In this document: positions 20,873 through 29,556 of the stretch, piece after piece
Position numbering within the stretch: position 1 is the stretch's first letter
Layout of the letters: every line of letters begins with the position of its first letter
Assembly: GCA_041397625.1 (NCBI GenBank)
Contig: JAWKWH010000004.1
Span: 248,001-312,000, forward strand
Length of the DNA: 64,000 nt
Origin: JAWKWH01 sp041397625
GTDB taxonomy: Bacteria > Pseudomonadota > Alphaproteobacteria > Rhizobiales > Rhizobiaceae
Reading direction: 5' to 3'
Notes under the pieces: generated by a model
Databases searched by the model: none
Told to the model about the DNA's origin: nothing
Seen by the model: the letters and a program-made list of their open reading frames with translations, nothing else
Made by a program: the position numbers and the translations under genes

Positions 20873-21066
20873 TCCTTAAGATTGGGGGAAAGTCATTGAC
20901 GTTCCAGTAACCACATTCCGGTTAACCGGCGCTCAAGAAACAGGGTTAATATTTCCTTGCCGCGCAATCGCATGGCGTCCGATTAGGTGAAAACCGCCCT
21001 CTGCCAGGCAATCTATGGCGAAATGCGGCGGAAACATGGGCGGCGGCGCACCGGTTTGGGACCTGC

Positions 21067-22383
21067 CTATTCGAGCAGCGGCGACCAGGCCGGATCGGAA
21101 CCGAAATTCGGCGTCGCCACAACCTGCTCGTGCCGGCCGGTCAGGTCGATCGAATGCAGTTGCGGGCCGCCCGAGCCGGCATCCTGGCGGAAGAACATCA
21201 GCACGCGGCCGTTCGGCGCCCAGGTCGGCCCCTCATTGTGGAAACCGGAGGTCAGGATGCGCTCGCCCGAACCGTCGACGCGCATGACGCCGATGGAGAA
21301 CTGGCCGCCCGACTGCTTGGTGAACGCGATCAGATCGCCGCGCGGCGACCAGACCGGCGTCGAATAGATGCCATCGCCGAACGAGATGCGCCGCTGGTTG
21401 GAACCATCGGCGTTCATCGCGTAAATCTGAGTGCGGCCGCCGCGGTCGGAGGTGAACACGATCTGCGAGCCGTCCGGCGAATAGGAGGGCGAGGTGTCAA
21501 TCGAGTTCGAATCGGTCAGCCTGGTTGTCGTCCGGCTCCTCAGATCGAGCGTGTAGATGTTGGAATTGCCGTCGTCGCGGCCAAGGCTCATGATCACCTT
21601 CTGGCCATCGGGCGAGAAGCGCGGCGCGAAGGTCATGCCGGGAAAGTTGCCGACGATCTCGCGCTGGCCGGTCTCAAGCTGCAGCAGATAGACGCGCGGC
21701 TGGCCGTTGGCGAACGACATGTAGGTGATCTCCTGGCGGCTCGGCGAGAAGCGCGGCGTCAGCACCAGGTCGCTGCCGTTCGACAGGAAGCGCACATTGG
21801 CGCCGTCCTGGTCCATGATGGCGAGCCGCTTCTTGCGTTCGGTGCGGCTGCCCGATTCATCGATATAGACCACGCGGGTGTCGAAATAGCCCTTCTCGCC
21901 GGTCAGCCGCTGGTAGATGGCATCGGCGATGATGTGGGCGACCCGGCGCCAATTCTCCTTGTCGGCGAAGAACTGCTGGCCGATCAGCTGCTCGCCGGCA
22001 AACGTGTCCCAAAGGCGGAACTCGGCCCTGAGCCTGCCATCGGCCTCCTGGCTCACCCGGCCGGTGACCAGCGCCTGTGCGTTGATGACGCGCCAGTCCT
22101 CGAACCGCGGCGCGACGTCCGGGTTGGAGATCTTCTCGATGAACGCGTCGCGGTTGATCGGGGCGAACAGGCCCGACCGTTTCAGGTCGCTGGCGACGAC
22201 CCCGGAGATTTCAGCCCCGATCGCGTCGCCGGCGAGAAATTCGGTGACGGCGATCGGCAGCGGCTCGATCGTGCCCTTGTTGACGTCGATCTCCACCAGC
22301 GCGCGCGCCGGAACGGTCGCGGCCATGGCCAGCGAGCATGCGATGGACAGCATCAGGAAGAAGGTCTTCATCGGATTTGTCAT
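21067..22383 (-). CDS. tolB: Tol-Pal system beta-propeller protein TolB
   Basis: Periplasmic six-bladed beta-propeller protein that binds Pal and receives force from TolA. Signal peptide MKTFFLMLSIACSLAMAATVPARA, cut near ALVEIDV. An N-terminal alpha/beta domain is followed by propeller repeats (APRFSPDGQKVIMSL, SPSYSPDGSQIVFTSDRGG, TPVWSPRGDLIAFTKQSGG, GPTWAPNGRVLMFFRQ). From ATG 22383 it has 438 residues; ATG 22371 and ATG 22404 are in-frame alternatives. It lies 22 bp after the tolA stop. Confidence 0.96.
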   Translation of the reverse strand: MTNPMKTFFLMLSIACSLAMAATVPARALVEIDVNKGTIEPLPIAVTEFLAGDAIGAEISGVVASDLKRSGLFAPINRDAFIEKISNPDVAPRFEDWRVINAQALVTGRVSQEADGRLRAEFRLWDTFAGEQLIGQQFFADKENWRRVAHIIADAIYQRLTGEKGYFDTRVVYIDESGSRTERKKRLAIMDQDGANVRFLSNGSDLVLTPRFSPSRQEITYMSFANGQPRVYLLQLETGQREIVGNFPGMTFAPRFSPDGQKVIMSLGRDDGNSNIYTLDLRSRTTTRLTDSNSIDTSPSYSPDGSQIVFTSDRGGRTQIYAMNADGSNQRRISFGDGIYSTPVWSPRGDLIAFTKQSGGQFSIGVMRVDGSGERILTSGFHNEGPTWAPNGRVLMFFRQDAGSGGPQLHSIDLTGRHEQVVATPNFGSDPAWSPLLE

Positions 22384-22405
22384 GTTTCCGGTTTCGCGTT
22401 GCATT

Positions 22406-23449
22406 TCAGAACATTTCGCTCGGGTCGAAATTGACGATGATGTCGGCCCACACGGCCTGCTTGCCGGCGGGCAGCACCAGGCCGGCGCGGTCGCATATCT
22501 GTACCGCGCGCACGGCGCTTTCGTCGAACTGGCGGTTGCCGCTCGATTTCGAGACCATTGGCCTGCCGTCGAGCTTGCCCGACGCATCGACCTTGAACTG
22601 GATCGAAGCCTTGAACTCGGAAGAGCCTTCCATGCCGATCGGCAGGCTCCAGCAGCTTTCGAGCTGGCTTCTGAGCGCGTCCATCTCGCCCTGCGACAGT
22701 TTGCGCGCCTCGGTGTCCTTGCTGCCGCCGAGGGCTGCTTCCTGGGTCGAGCGCTTGGCGCCGCCGCCCGACGCCTTCTCGCGGTTGAGCAGCGCGGCGA
22801 CCTCGTCGGCGTCGAACTCGCTGTCCTCGGCGCGCGGCTTGGCCTTGGCATCGATCGCCGGCTTTTCCGCGTCCTTGCGTTTCGGCGCCTTGGCGGTGGT
22901 CGCTTCGGGCGGTTCGGGCCGGGCCTCGGGTATGGGCGCGATCTCGGGCAGTTTGACCGTCTCGGCCTCCGGGTTCTCGGTTACGGCGGTTTCCTCCGCC
23001 GGCTCCGGCTTGACCTCGATCTTCGGCGTCGGTTCGGGCTTCACCTCGGTCGCCGGCACCGGCGCCGGGTCGACCTTGGCCGTCCTGATCTCGTCGGTCT
23101 CGGGCACCGGCTCCGGTGTCGGCGCCGGTTTTGGCGTCGCGGCGGCCTTGACCGGCTTCGGCCGCGGCTCCGGCGTCGGCGGTTCGCTGAGATCGGTTTT
23201 GTTGTCGCCGACGTTTTCGGCCGTTTCCACCGGATCGGTGCGCTTGGTCGGCACCGGCGCGGGCTTTTCGTCCGCGGTGGCCTTGCGGTCGCCGCGAATA
23301 ATCTCGGTGAACTCCGACTCCGAGACGATGTCGACGGGCAGGGATTCCACGTCGGCCACCTCGAACGCCGGCGGCGCCGACAGCGAGAACAGGCCGAACC
23401 CGATCAGGAGCCCGTGAAAGACCAGCGATGTCGTCAGCCCGGCTTTCAT
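22406..23449 (-). CDS. tolA: cell envelope integrity protein TolA
   Basis: Inner-membrane protein spanning the periplasm and linking the TolQR motor to TolB-Pal. One N-terminal helix (SLVFHGLLIGFGLFSL, about 8-24) is followed by a very long Pro/Glu/Lys/Thr-rich extended region (about 60-240) and a small folded C-terminal domain (QLESCWSLPIGM ... SIQFKVDASGKLDG). The central domain is PxPE-rich rather than the Ala/Lys helix of Escherichia coli, as is usual in alphaproteobacteria. It starts 2 bp after the tolR stop. Confidence 0.93.
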   Translation of the reverse strand: MKAGLTTSLVFHGLLIGFGLFSLSAPPAFEVADVESLPVDIVSESEFTEIIRGDRKATADEKPAPVPTKRTDPVETAENVGDNKTDLSEPPTPEPRPKPVKAAATPKPAPTPEPVPETDEIRTAKVDPAPVPATEVKPEPTPKIEVKPEPAEETAVTENPEAETVKLPEIAPIPEARPEPPEATTAKAPKRKDAEKPAIDAKAKPRAEDSEFDADEVAALLNREKASGGGAKRSTQEAALGGSKDTEARKLSQGEMDALRSQLESCWSLPIGMEGSSEFKASIQFKVDASGKLDGRPMVSKSSGNRQFDESAVRAVQICDRAGLVLPAGKQAVWADIIVNFDPSEMF

Positions 23450-23451
23450 AG

Positions 23452-23907
23452 CTACCGGTCGTCCTGCTCCTGCAATGTGACCAGACCGAGATTGCCGAAA
23501 CCGGCCGACGAAATGCGCGCCATCACCTTCATCACCGTGCCGTAATCGGCCGTGCGGTCGCCGCGCACATAGATGCGTTCCTCATACCCGGTCTTGGCGA
23601 TCTGCTCGAGCTTGGGCACGATCTCGTTCAGGTCGATCTCGGTTTCCTGCAGGTAGATCTGGCCGGCCTCGTTGACCGAAATAGTGATCGGCTGGGTCTC
23701 GGAGTTAAGTGCCTTGGCCTCGGTCTCGGGCAGATCGATCGGCACGCCCACAGTCAGAAGCGGTGCCGCGACCATGAAGATGATCAGCAACACCAGCATG
23801 ACGTCGACGAACGGCGTCACGTTGATTTCGGACATCAGGTTGTGGCGGCGACCACGCCGCCTGTCGCCGCGCCCGCCGCGCCCGCCGCTGGTCATCGTCG
23901 CGCCCAT
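23452..23907 (-). CDS. tolR: Tol-Pal system protein TolR (ExbD family)
   Basis: Proton-motor subunit of 151 residues. An Arg/Gly-rich N-terminus (GGRGGRGDRRRGRR) precedes INVTPFVDVMLVLLIIFMV, a transmembrane helix carrying the proton-conducting Asp. The periplasmic domain has ISVNEAGQIYLQE and IYVRGDRTADYGTVMKVM. The 5-bp gap to tolQ and 2-bp gap to tolA show a single operon. Confidence 0.96.
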   Translation of the reverse strand: MGATMTSGGRGGRGDRRRGRRHNLMSEINVTPFVDVMLVLLIIFMVAAPLLTVGVPIDLPETEAKALNSETQPITISVNEAGQIYLQETEIDLNEIVPKLEQIAKTGYEERIYVRGDRTADYGTVMKVMARISSAGFGNLGLVTLQEQDDR

Positions 23908-23912
23908 GGCGG

Positions 23913-24629
23913 TCAGGCCGCTTCACGGCGCGATACGACGCGCTCGTCGATCTGTCGCGACAGGATGGCGGAAAACTCGTCGGCGAAGCCCTCCAGCCGG
24001 CTGGCGATCTTGCCGGCATCGGTGGTGAGCTTGTTGTAGGCGATCACCGCCGGAATGGCGGCGAGCAGGCCCATGGCCGTCGCCAGCAGCGCCTCGGCGA
24101 TGCCGGGGGCGACGACGGCGAGATTGGTCGATTTCGAACCGGCGATCGCCTGGAACGACGTCATGATGCCGACGACGGTGCCGAACAGGCCGATGAACGG
24201 CGCCGACGAACCGATCGTCGCCAGGAAGCCGAGCCGGCCTTCCAGCCGCTCGACCTCACGGGTCAGCGCCAGATCCATCGCCTTGTCGATGCGCGACTGC
24301 AAGCTGATCGGCGAATGCACGCCGCGCTCGAACGACTTCTTCCACTCGCGCATGGCGGCGACGAAGATCGACGCCATGCCGGTGGTCTTCTTGTCGGCGT
24401 GGGCGCGGTAGAGTTCCTCCAGCGACTGGCCGGACCAGAACAGCTTCTCGAAACGGTTGAGCGAGCGACGGGCGCGGCCGAAACCCAGCATCTTGTCGAC
24501 GATGATCGCCCAGGTCCACACCGAGGCGGCCAGAAGGCCGACCATCACCAGTTTGACGACCCAGCCGGCCTGCCAGAAAAGCGCCCAGACCGACAGTTCG
24601 CCCGGGCTGCCAAGTGTGCTGATTTCCAT
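23913..24629 (-). CDS. tolQ: Tol-Pal system protein TolQ (ExbB/MotA family)
   Basis: Proton-channel subunit energising TolA. 238 residues from ATG 24629 (MEISTLGSPGELSVWALFWQ); the frame is open 25 codons further but loses similarity. Three helices: VVKLVMVGLLAASVWTWAII (about 25-45), GFLATIGSSAPFIGLFGTVV (about 136-156) and IAEALLATAMGLLAAIPAV (about 177-196). SAPFIGLFGTVVGIM is the diagnostic motif. Confidence 0.95.
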   Translation of the reverse strand: MEISTLGSPGELSVWALFWQAGWVVKLVMVGLLAASVWTWAIIVDKMLGFGRARRSLNRFEKLFWSGQSLEELYRAHADKKTTGMASIFVAAMREWKKSFERGVHSPISLQSRIDKAMDLALTREVERLEGRLGFLATIGSSAPFIGLFGTVVGIMTSFQAIAGSKSTNLAVVAPGIAEALLATAMGLLAAIPAVIAYNKLTTDAGKIASRLEGFADEFSAILSRQIDERVVSRREAA

Positions 24630-24921
24630 CGTACAGTTCCTGTCCCTCGGAGTCCGCGTCAACCCGCCGGCGGCCCTGACGCCACGCATGCGGGTGCGTT
24701 TCATTTTCCTCCGGAATTGCCGTCCGTGCGCCGCTAGGACCCTTCGGTCGTCCCGTCCTCGGTCACCCGGTGGCTGGCTTTTCCGGGCTAAATTTGGTCA
24801 AAGGAAGGCGTGCAGGCAACTACGCGCATTCCACCCTGTTTTCATGGACTTTTATGGTTAACGGACGGTTAGAACGCCGTACGGTCGGTTATTGACGCCC
24901 GAGATTTCGTCCGTTTGGCGC

Positions 24922-25392
24922 TCAGGAGCCGGCCGGCATGAACACCTCGGCCCACTCCTTGGGAAAGCGGCGCGGCCGGCCGCTCTCGCCGATGATCGCC
25001 GCCTCGACCTTCGCCTCGACCAGAAGCGCGTCGCCGCGCCGGATCTGCTGGCGCATGACGATGCGCGCACCCGAAATGTCGGCGGTGCGGGTGTCGATGA
25101 TGAGCACATCGTCGATGCGCGCGGCGGCGCGGAAATCGATCTCCATGCGCTTGACCACCCAGACCAGCTTCTCGCCGTGCTTGCCGTCGATGAGCTCGTT
25201 GTGGTGCACGCCGGCAAGGCGCAGATAGTCCGAGCGGCCGCGCTCGAAAAACTCCAGATAGCGCGCATGGTAGACGACGCCGGAAAAATCCGTGTCGGCG
25301 AAATAGACCCGCGCCATCAGCCGGTGGCCGAATTCCGTCAATTCGCCGGAAAGGCCGTTGGCGATAGCGATCGGTTTACCATCATCGAGCAT
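24922..25392 (-). CDS. ybgC: tol-pal-associated acyl-CoA thioesterase YbgC
   Basis: Hotdog-fold thioesterase of 156 residues, the usual first gene of tol-pal operons. The motif YFADTDFSGVVYHARYLEFF contains the catalytic Asp, followed by RSDYLRLAGV. The C-terminal part (RIVMRQQIRRGDALLVEAKV) completes the fold. The gap to tolQ is 292 bp, unusually long for this operon, and holds an imperfect TTAA-N7-TTAG at 24858-24872, so tolQ may have its own promoter. Confidence 0.93.
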   Translation of the reverse strand: MLDDGKPIAIANGLSGELTEFGHRLMARVYFADTDFSGVVYHARYLEFFERGRSDYLRLAGVHHNELIDGKHGEKLVWVVKRMEIDFRAAARIDDVLIIDTRTADISGARIVMRQQIRRGDALLVEAKVEAAIIGESGRPRRFPKEWAEVFMPAGS

Positions 25393-25452
25393 TGCGCTTT
25401 CCTTTGCCGGCCCACAGGCCCATCCTTGCCGAGGTGTTAGGCACTGGCAGAT

Positions 25453-26688
25453 ATGTACGGCTTGATCAAGATTTGCGCGGTGGCGGCGTTGTCATTCGCC
25501 CTGGCGGTGTTGCCGGCCGGAGCGGCCGCGATCAAGCTCGGCCGCGGCATCAATCTCGATATCTGGGACAGCTGGCCGGCCGAAGCGCGCTGGGGCGAGC
25601 GGGCGGCGCTGCTTCCCTATCCGCAATGGCAGGCAAGGCTCGGGCCCGATGCGTTCGTCGACCTCAAGCGTGCCGGCTTCGACTTCGTCCGCATCCCGGT
25701 CGATCCGGCGCCGTTCCTGTCGCCGAAGACGCAGGCGTTTCGCGACGCGCTTTTCCAGTCGGTGCTGCAGGCGGTGCGCACGGTCAACGAAGCCGGCATG
25801 AAGGCGGTGGTCGACCTGCACGCCATTCCGTCCGGTGACCGGTCTTTCAGCACGGAGATGCTCAACGACGACGCGGCGCTGTTCGACCGCTACATCGCCC
25901 TTGTCGGGCGGATGGCGCGCACCCTCGCCGAGGAGGACGCCGCCGGCGTTGCGCTGGAACTGATGAACGAGCCGCAGGCGGGATGCGACGGCCGCGCCGA
26001 AAGATGGGCTGCCATGCTGGCGAAACTCCACGCCGCGGCGCGCATGGCCGCGCAACGCCTGACGCTTGTCCTGCCGGGCGGCTGCTGGTCCGGCGCCGAA
26101 AGCCTGGCAGCGCTCGATCCGGCGGCGATCGGCGATGACAACGTCATGTGGACGTTCCATTCCTACGCGCCGTTTCTGCTGACACACCAGGGCGCCGGCT
26201 GGGCGGGCGATTTCATCCGCTACGTCGCGGGCATTCCCTACCCGCCCAATGGCGACAATGCGGAAAAACGCGACGCGGCGCTCGACGCGATCCGCGCCCG
26301 CATCGCGGCCGAGGCGCCATTGACGCGGCGCGCCGGCATGCTCGCCTATCTCGACGAACTCGTCGCCGAGATCGACACGCCGGCCGAACTGCAGACGATT
26401 ATGGCTGCGCCATTTGCCGCCGCCGCCGCCTGGGCCGACGGGCACAAAATCGCCCGCGGCGACATCCTGCTCGGCGAATTCGGCATGATCAGACAGGAAT
26501 ACGGAACGTCCCATGTCATGCCGCCCAAATGGCGCGCCGCCTATGTCGGCGACATGATCGCCCTTGCCGAGCAGCACGACTTTTCCTGGGCCGTTTGGGG
26601 ATATGGCGGCGCCTTCGGCGTGGTCGAGGCATTCGACGGCCGGCCGGCCGAACCGGCGGTGCTCGACATCGTCCGCGCGCTTCCATGA
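25453..26688 (+). CDS. glycoside hydrolase family 5 (cellulase-like) protein
   Basis: A secreted 411-residue TIM-barrel hydrolase. Signal peptide MYGLIKICAVAALSFALAVLPAGAAA. GH5 signatures: VVDLHAIP (120-126), the acid/base Glu173 in ALELMNEPQ, FHSY at 235-238, and the nucleophile Glu342 in LLGEFGMI. GRGINLDIWDSW starts the catalytic domain. Substrate is not determined; comparable rhizobial enzymes act on beta-glucans. It is divergent from ybgC and followed on the same strand by a LuxR-type regulator. Confidence 0.85.
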   Translation: MYGLIKICAVAALSFALAVLPAGAAAIKLGRGINLDIWDSWPAEARWGERAALLPYPQWQARLGPDAFVDLKRAGFDFVRIPVDPAPFLSPKTQAFRDALFQSVLQAVRTVNEAGMKAVVDLHAIPSGDRSFSTEMLNDDAALFDRYIALVGRMARTLAEEDAAGVALELMNEPQAGCDGRAERWAAMLAKLHAAARMAAQRLTLVLPGGCWSGAESLAALDPAAIGDDNVMWTFHSYAPFLLTHQGAGWAGDFIRYVAGIPYPPNGDNAEKRDAALDAIRARIAAEAPLTRRAGMLAYLDELVAEIDTPAELQTIMAAPFAAAAAWADGHKIARGDILLGEFGMIRQEYGTSHVMPPKWRAAYVGDMIALAEQHDFSWAVWGYGGAFGVVEAFDGRPAEPAVLDIVRALP

Positions 26689-26733
26689 GCGCGGCAGCAA
26701 CGATCCGCAGCTAATTCCGGCATATGACAGCAG

Positions 26734-27465
26734 ATGACCAGTCCATGTGAGTTCAGACCCGCCCGTTTTGTCGAAGCGCTGAGCGCCTGCCAGACCAGCT
26801 ACGATGTTCTCGGCGTGCTGAAGGACGTCTGCTCCGCCTTTGGCTACAGCGGTTTCATCGCATTCCGCTTGCCCTGGCTTACGGACAACACGCTGAGCGG
26901 CCGCATCATCGTGACCAACTGGGCGCCGGAACTCATCCGCGCCTGCAATTCCCTCGGCTTTCTGTCCGAAAGCCCGGTCATCGCCCGGCTGCGCCGCTCG
27001 ACGCTGCCGTTTGCAGCCGACCTTGCCGATATAGCCGCCGCAGGCGACGACGAGAAGCGGAAAACGGCTCGCGACGCGTTTCGCGAGCACGGCCACGTGA
27101 ACGGGGTCTTCCTGCCGTGCTGCGACCGCGACGGCCGGCGCGGCGCGGTCGGTTTCACCGGCGACGAAACCATGGCAGCCACGGAGGAACTGGCCGAACT
27201 CAGCTATCTTGCCGCGCACGTCTATGAACGGCTCGCCCATGTCGCCGGCGCGGCGTTTGCCGAGCAAAGCAAATTGACCGTCCGCGAGAAGGAATGCATT
27301 GTGTGGACGGCGGAAGGAAAAACCAGCGCCGAGGCGGCACAGATCCTCGGCCTGTCGGAGAATACCGTCAATCACTACCTGGCTTCCGCCGCCGGCAAGC
27401 TCGGTACCGTCAACAAGGCCCATACGGTGGCCAGGGCGATATCGGGCGGTTTGCTCAGCGATTGA
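26734..27465 (+). CDS. LuxR-family transcriptional regulator
   Basis: 243 residues. The N-terminal part (about 10-165) resembles an autoinducer-binding domain (YSGFIAFRLPW, SPVIARLR, GVFLPCCDRDGRRGAVGF). The C-terminal LuxR helix-turn-helix is at about 178-240 (LTVREKECIVWTAEGKTSAE, IAxxLxxSxxTVxxH-type core in ILGLSENTVNHYLASAAGKL). No luxI homologue is seen in the window, so this may be an orphan regulator. Ligand and targets are unknown. Confidence 0.87.
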   Translation: MTSPCEFRPARFVEALSACQTSYDVLGVLKDVCSAFGYSGFIAFRLPWLTDNTLSGRIIVTNWAPELIRACNSLGFLSESPVIARLRRSTLPFAADLADIAAAGDDEKRKTARDAFREHGHVNGVFLPCCDRDGRRGAVGFTGDETMAATEELAELSYLAAHVYERLAHVAGAAFAEQSKLTVREKECIVWTAEGKTSAEAAQILGLSENTVNHYLASAAGKLGTVNKAHTVARAISGGLLSD

Positions 27466-27523
27466 ACCGGCGCCGCGGACCGTACTCGATGGCCGGCCGG
27501 CGTCCGACGCGGGAGAGGCGATC

Positions 27524-28408
27524 ATGCGGATCACGGCGGCCGATTTCGATCAGGAACTGCTCGACCTTTACGACTATTACGCCCATGGCCGGATCACCCG
27601 GCGCGAATTCCTCGATCGCGCGGCCAGGTTCGCCGTCGGCGGCCTGACCGCGGCTGCCTTGCTCAACATGCTCGCACCCGACTACGCGCTGGCCCGGCAG
27701 GTTTCCCCCGACGACCCGGAGATCGCGGCAGGCTGGATCGGCTACGATTCCGACAAAGGCAACGGCAACATCCACGCCTATCTGGTGCGCCCGGCGCATG
27801 TGGAGACACCCCTTCCGGGCGTGCTGGTGATCCACGAAAACCGCGGCCTCAATCCTTACATCCAGGATGTCGCCCGCCGCGTCGCCAAGGCCGGTTTCAT
27901 GGCGCTGGCGCCGGACGGGCTGACACCGCTCGGCGGCTATCCCGGCAATGACGACGACGGCCGCGAACTGCAGCGCCGGGTCGATCCGGAGAAGCTGCTC
28001 AACGATTTCTTTTCAGGCTTCGAGGCGCTGCGCGCCCGCGAGGACTGCACCGGCAAGGTCGGCGCCGTCGGCTTCTGCTATGGCGGCGGCGTGTGCAATG
28101 CGCTGGCCGTCGCCTATCCGGAACTGGCCGCGTCCGTTCCGTTCTACGGCCGCCAGCCGCGCGCCGAGGACGTGCCGCGGATACAAGCGCCGCTGCTGCT
28201 GCACTATGCCGGGCTGGACGGTCGCATCAACGAGGGCTGGCCGGCTTTCGAGGCGGCACTGAAGCAGCACGGCAAGACCTACGCGGCGCACATCTATGAC
28301 GGCGTAAACCACGGCTTCCACAACGACACCACGCCGCGCTACGACGCCGCGGCGGCCGAACTGGCTTGGCGGCGCACCATCGCCTTCTTCAGCGCGCACC
28401 TGACATAG
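27524..28408 (+). CDS. dienelactone hydrolase family protein with Tat-type signal
   Basis: Alpha/beta-hydrolase of 294 residues. The start at ATG 27524 follows a strong GGGAGAGG. The N-terminus has TRREFLDRAARFAVGGLTAA, a twin-arginine (Arg26-Arg27) segment followed by a hydrophobic stretch, so export is likely. The catalytic triad is visible as Cys185 (GFCYGGG), Asp232 (AGLDGRIN) and His263 (VNHGFH). Members cleave dienelactones or related esters; the substrate here is unknown. It converges on the DUF1513 gene. Confidence 0.88.
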   Translation: MRITAADFDQELLDLYDYYAHGRITRREFLDRAARFAVGGLTAAALLNMLAPDYALARQVSPDDPEIAAGWIGYDSDKGNGNIHAYLVRPAHVETPLPGVLVIHENRGLNPYIQDVARRVAKAGFMALAPDGLTPLGGYPGNDDDGRELQRRVDPEKLLNDFFSGFEALRAREDCTGKVGAVGFCYGGGVCNALAVAYPELAASVPFYGRQPRAEDVPRIQAPLLLHYAGLDGRINEGWPAFEAALKQHGKTYAAHIYDGVNHGFHNDTTPRYDAAAAELAWRRTIAFFSAHLT

Positions 28409-28425
28409 GCGTGCCGGGAAGCGCG

Positions 28426-29556
28426 CTACGCCGGTAGCCGGGCAAGCGCCGTGATGTGGTTGTCGAAGGCAAGCGCCGACCGGTCGGCCGGGCCGGCATC
28501 GTTGTCGAGCCGGCCGAAGAACCCCTTGTCGGAACTGGCGACGTAACCGGCGCCGGTTGCGGCCAGGCCGCAGCCACGGTCGAGCCGGTAGCTGTGCAGC
28601 ATTTCGCCGGTCCGCAAATCGATCACCGCCACCATGTTTCCCTTCGGCGAGGAAACGGCGAAATGCGCACCGCCGGGGGCAATGCTGACCGAACCGATAT
28701 AGTTGTTGAAACCGGCCGTTGCGGCGTCATCGAGACCGAACATCTCGATACCGCGATCGTCGCCGGCGCGCCCGACCAATGGCGGCAGGTCGATCCCGGA
28801 GCCCTCATACTGGCAGCCGAACACGATCGTGCCTTGCTCAGTCACGTCGATATGGCGGATCGACAACTGGTGCAGCGCGGCCGGCAATGCAAATGAGCGC
28901 ACCAGTTCGCCGGTCTCAGAATCGATCAGCGCCAGCGACGGTGCCATGGTGGCGATATTGAGCTTGGCGCGGCCGAATTGCGGATGGGTCTCGATACCGC
29001 CATTTGCCACGGCCAGCAGTCTGCCATCCGGCATCAGCGTGATCTCGTGCGGCCCGACGCCGTGGCTGGAAAACTCTCCGACGCGCCGGAACCGGTCTGT
29101 GGCGTCGTAGATGCCGATCGTGCCGGCGGCATTGGCGAAGTCGTTTTCCGCCGCAAACAGCAACCTGCCGTCGGTCGAGAAGGCGCCGTGACCGTAGAAA
29201 TGCCGGCCCTTCGGCGTCGAGAACGCAACCGGCTCCGTCCTGCGATCGGGATCGATCACGAGCGCGAACGTGCCGGGGCGCCGGGCGAACACGACGAGAA
29301 GGCCGCTCTTGCGGCATTGCGTCGAGCCGTGACCGCGCGCCGGCAGCAGCGTCTGCCAGACAGGCTGGCCTGCTTCGGTAAGCAGCGCCACACCGTGTCG
29401 GCCGTCCCGGTCGGCGAAGGCGCTGGCAAACAGCAGGTCGCCGCGCGAAAGCGCCTCGGCCCTGGCCGGTATCAGCGAAGTAAGAAAGGCAGCGCCGGCA
29501 CCGTGCAGGAAGTCGCGGCGACCGATCGGATGCGCGGTGAAATACTCAGTCGCCAT
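28426..29556 (-). CDS. DUF1513 domain protein, Tat-exported
   Basis: 376 residues. The N-terminus IGRRDFLHGAGAAFLTSL is a clear twin-arginine signal. The mature part reads as a beta-propeller (GLLVVFARRPGTFALVIDPD, HGVGPHEITLMPDGRLLAVA, IVFGCQYEG, HFAVSSPKGNMVAVIDLRTG). DUF1513 proteins are encoded with imelysins and di-heme oxidoreductases in iron-regulated loci; no biochemical activity is proven. The start overlaps the upstream imelysin stop by 11 bp, showing co-transcription. Confidence 0.86.
   Translation of the reverse strand: MATEYFTAHPIGRRDFLHGAGAAFLTSLIPARAEALSRGDLLFASAFADRDGRHGVALLTEAGQPVWQTLLPARGHGSTQCRKSGLLVVFARRPGTFALVIDPDRRTEPVAFSTPKGRHFYGHGAFSTDGRLLFAAENDFANAAGTIGIYDATDRFRRVGEFSSHGVGPHEITLMPDGRLLAVANGGIETHPQFGRAKLNIATMAPSLALIDSETGELVRSFALPAALHQLSIRHIDVTEQGTIVFGCQYEGSGIDLPPLVGRAGDDRGIEMFGLDDAATAGFNNYIGSVSIAPGGAHFAVSSPKGNMVAVIDLRTGEMLHSYRLDRGCGLAATGAGYVASSDKGFFGRLDNDAGPADRSALAFDNHITALARLPA

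Noticed and set aside
24705..24921. Possible small RNA or gene between ybgC and tolQ
   Set aside because: Apart from an imperfect TTAA-N7-TTAG site the gap shows no stable hairpin with a U tract and no supported reading frame.
25492..27534. A 680-codon minus-strand open frame opposite the GH5 and LuxR genes
   Set aside because: The plus-strand genes carry catalytic and helix-turn-helix motifs; the opposite frame is low-complexity and motif-free.
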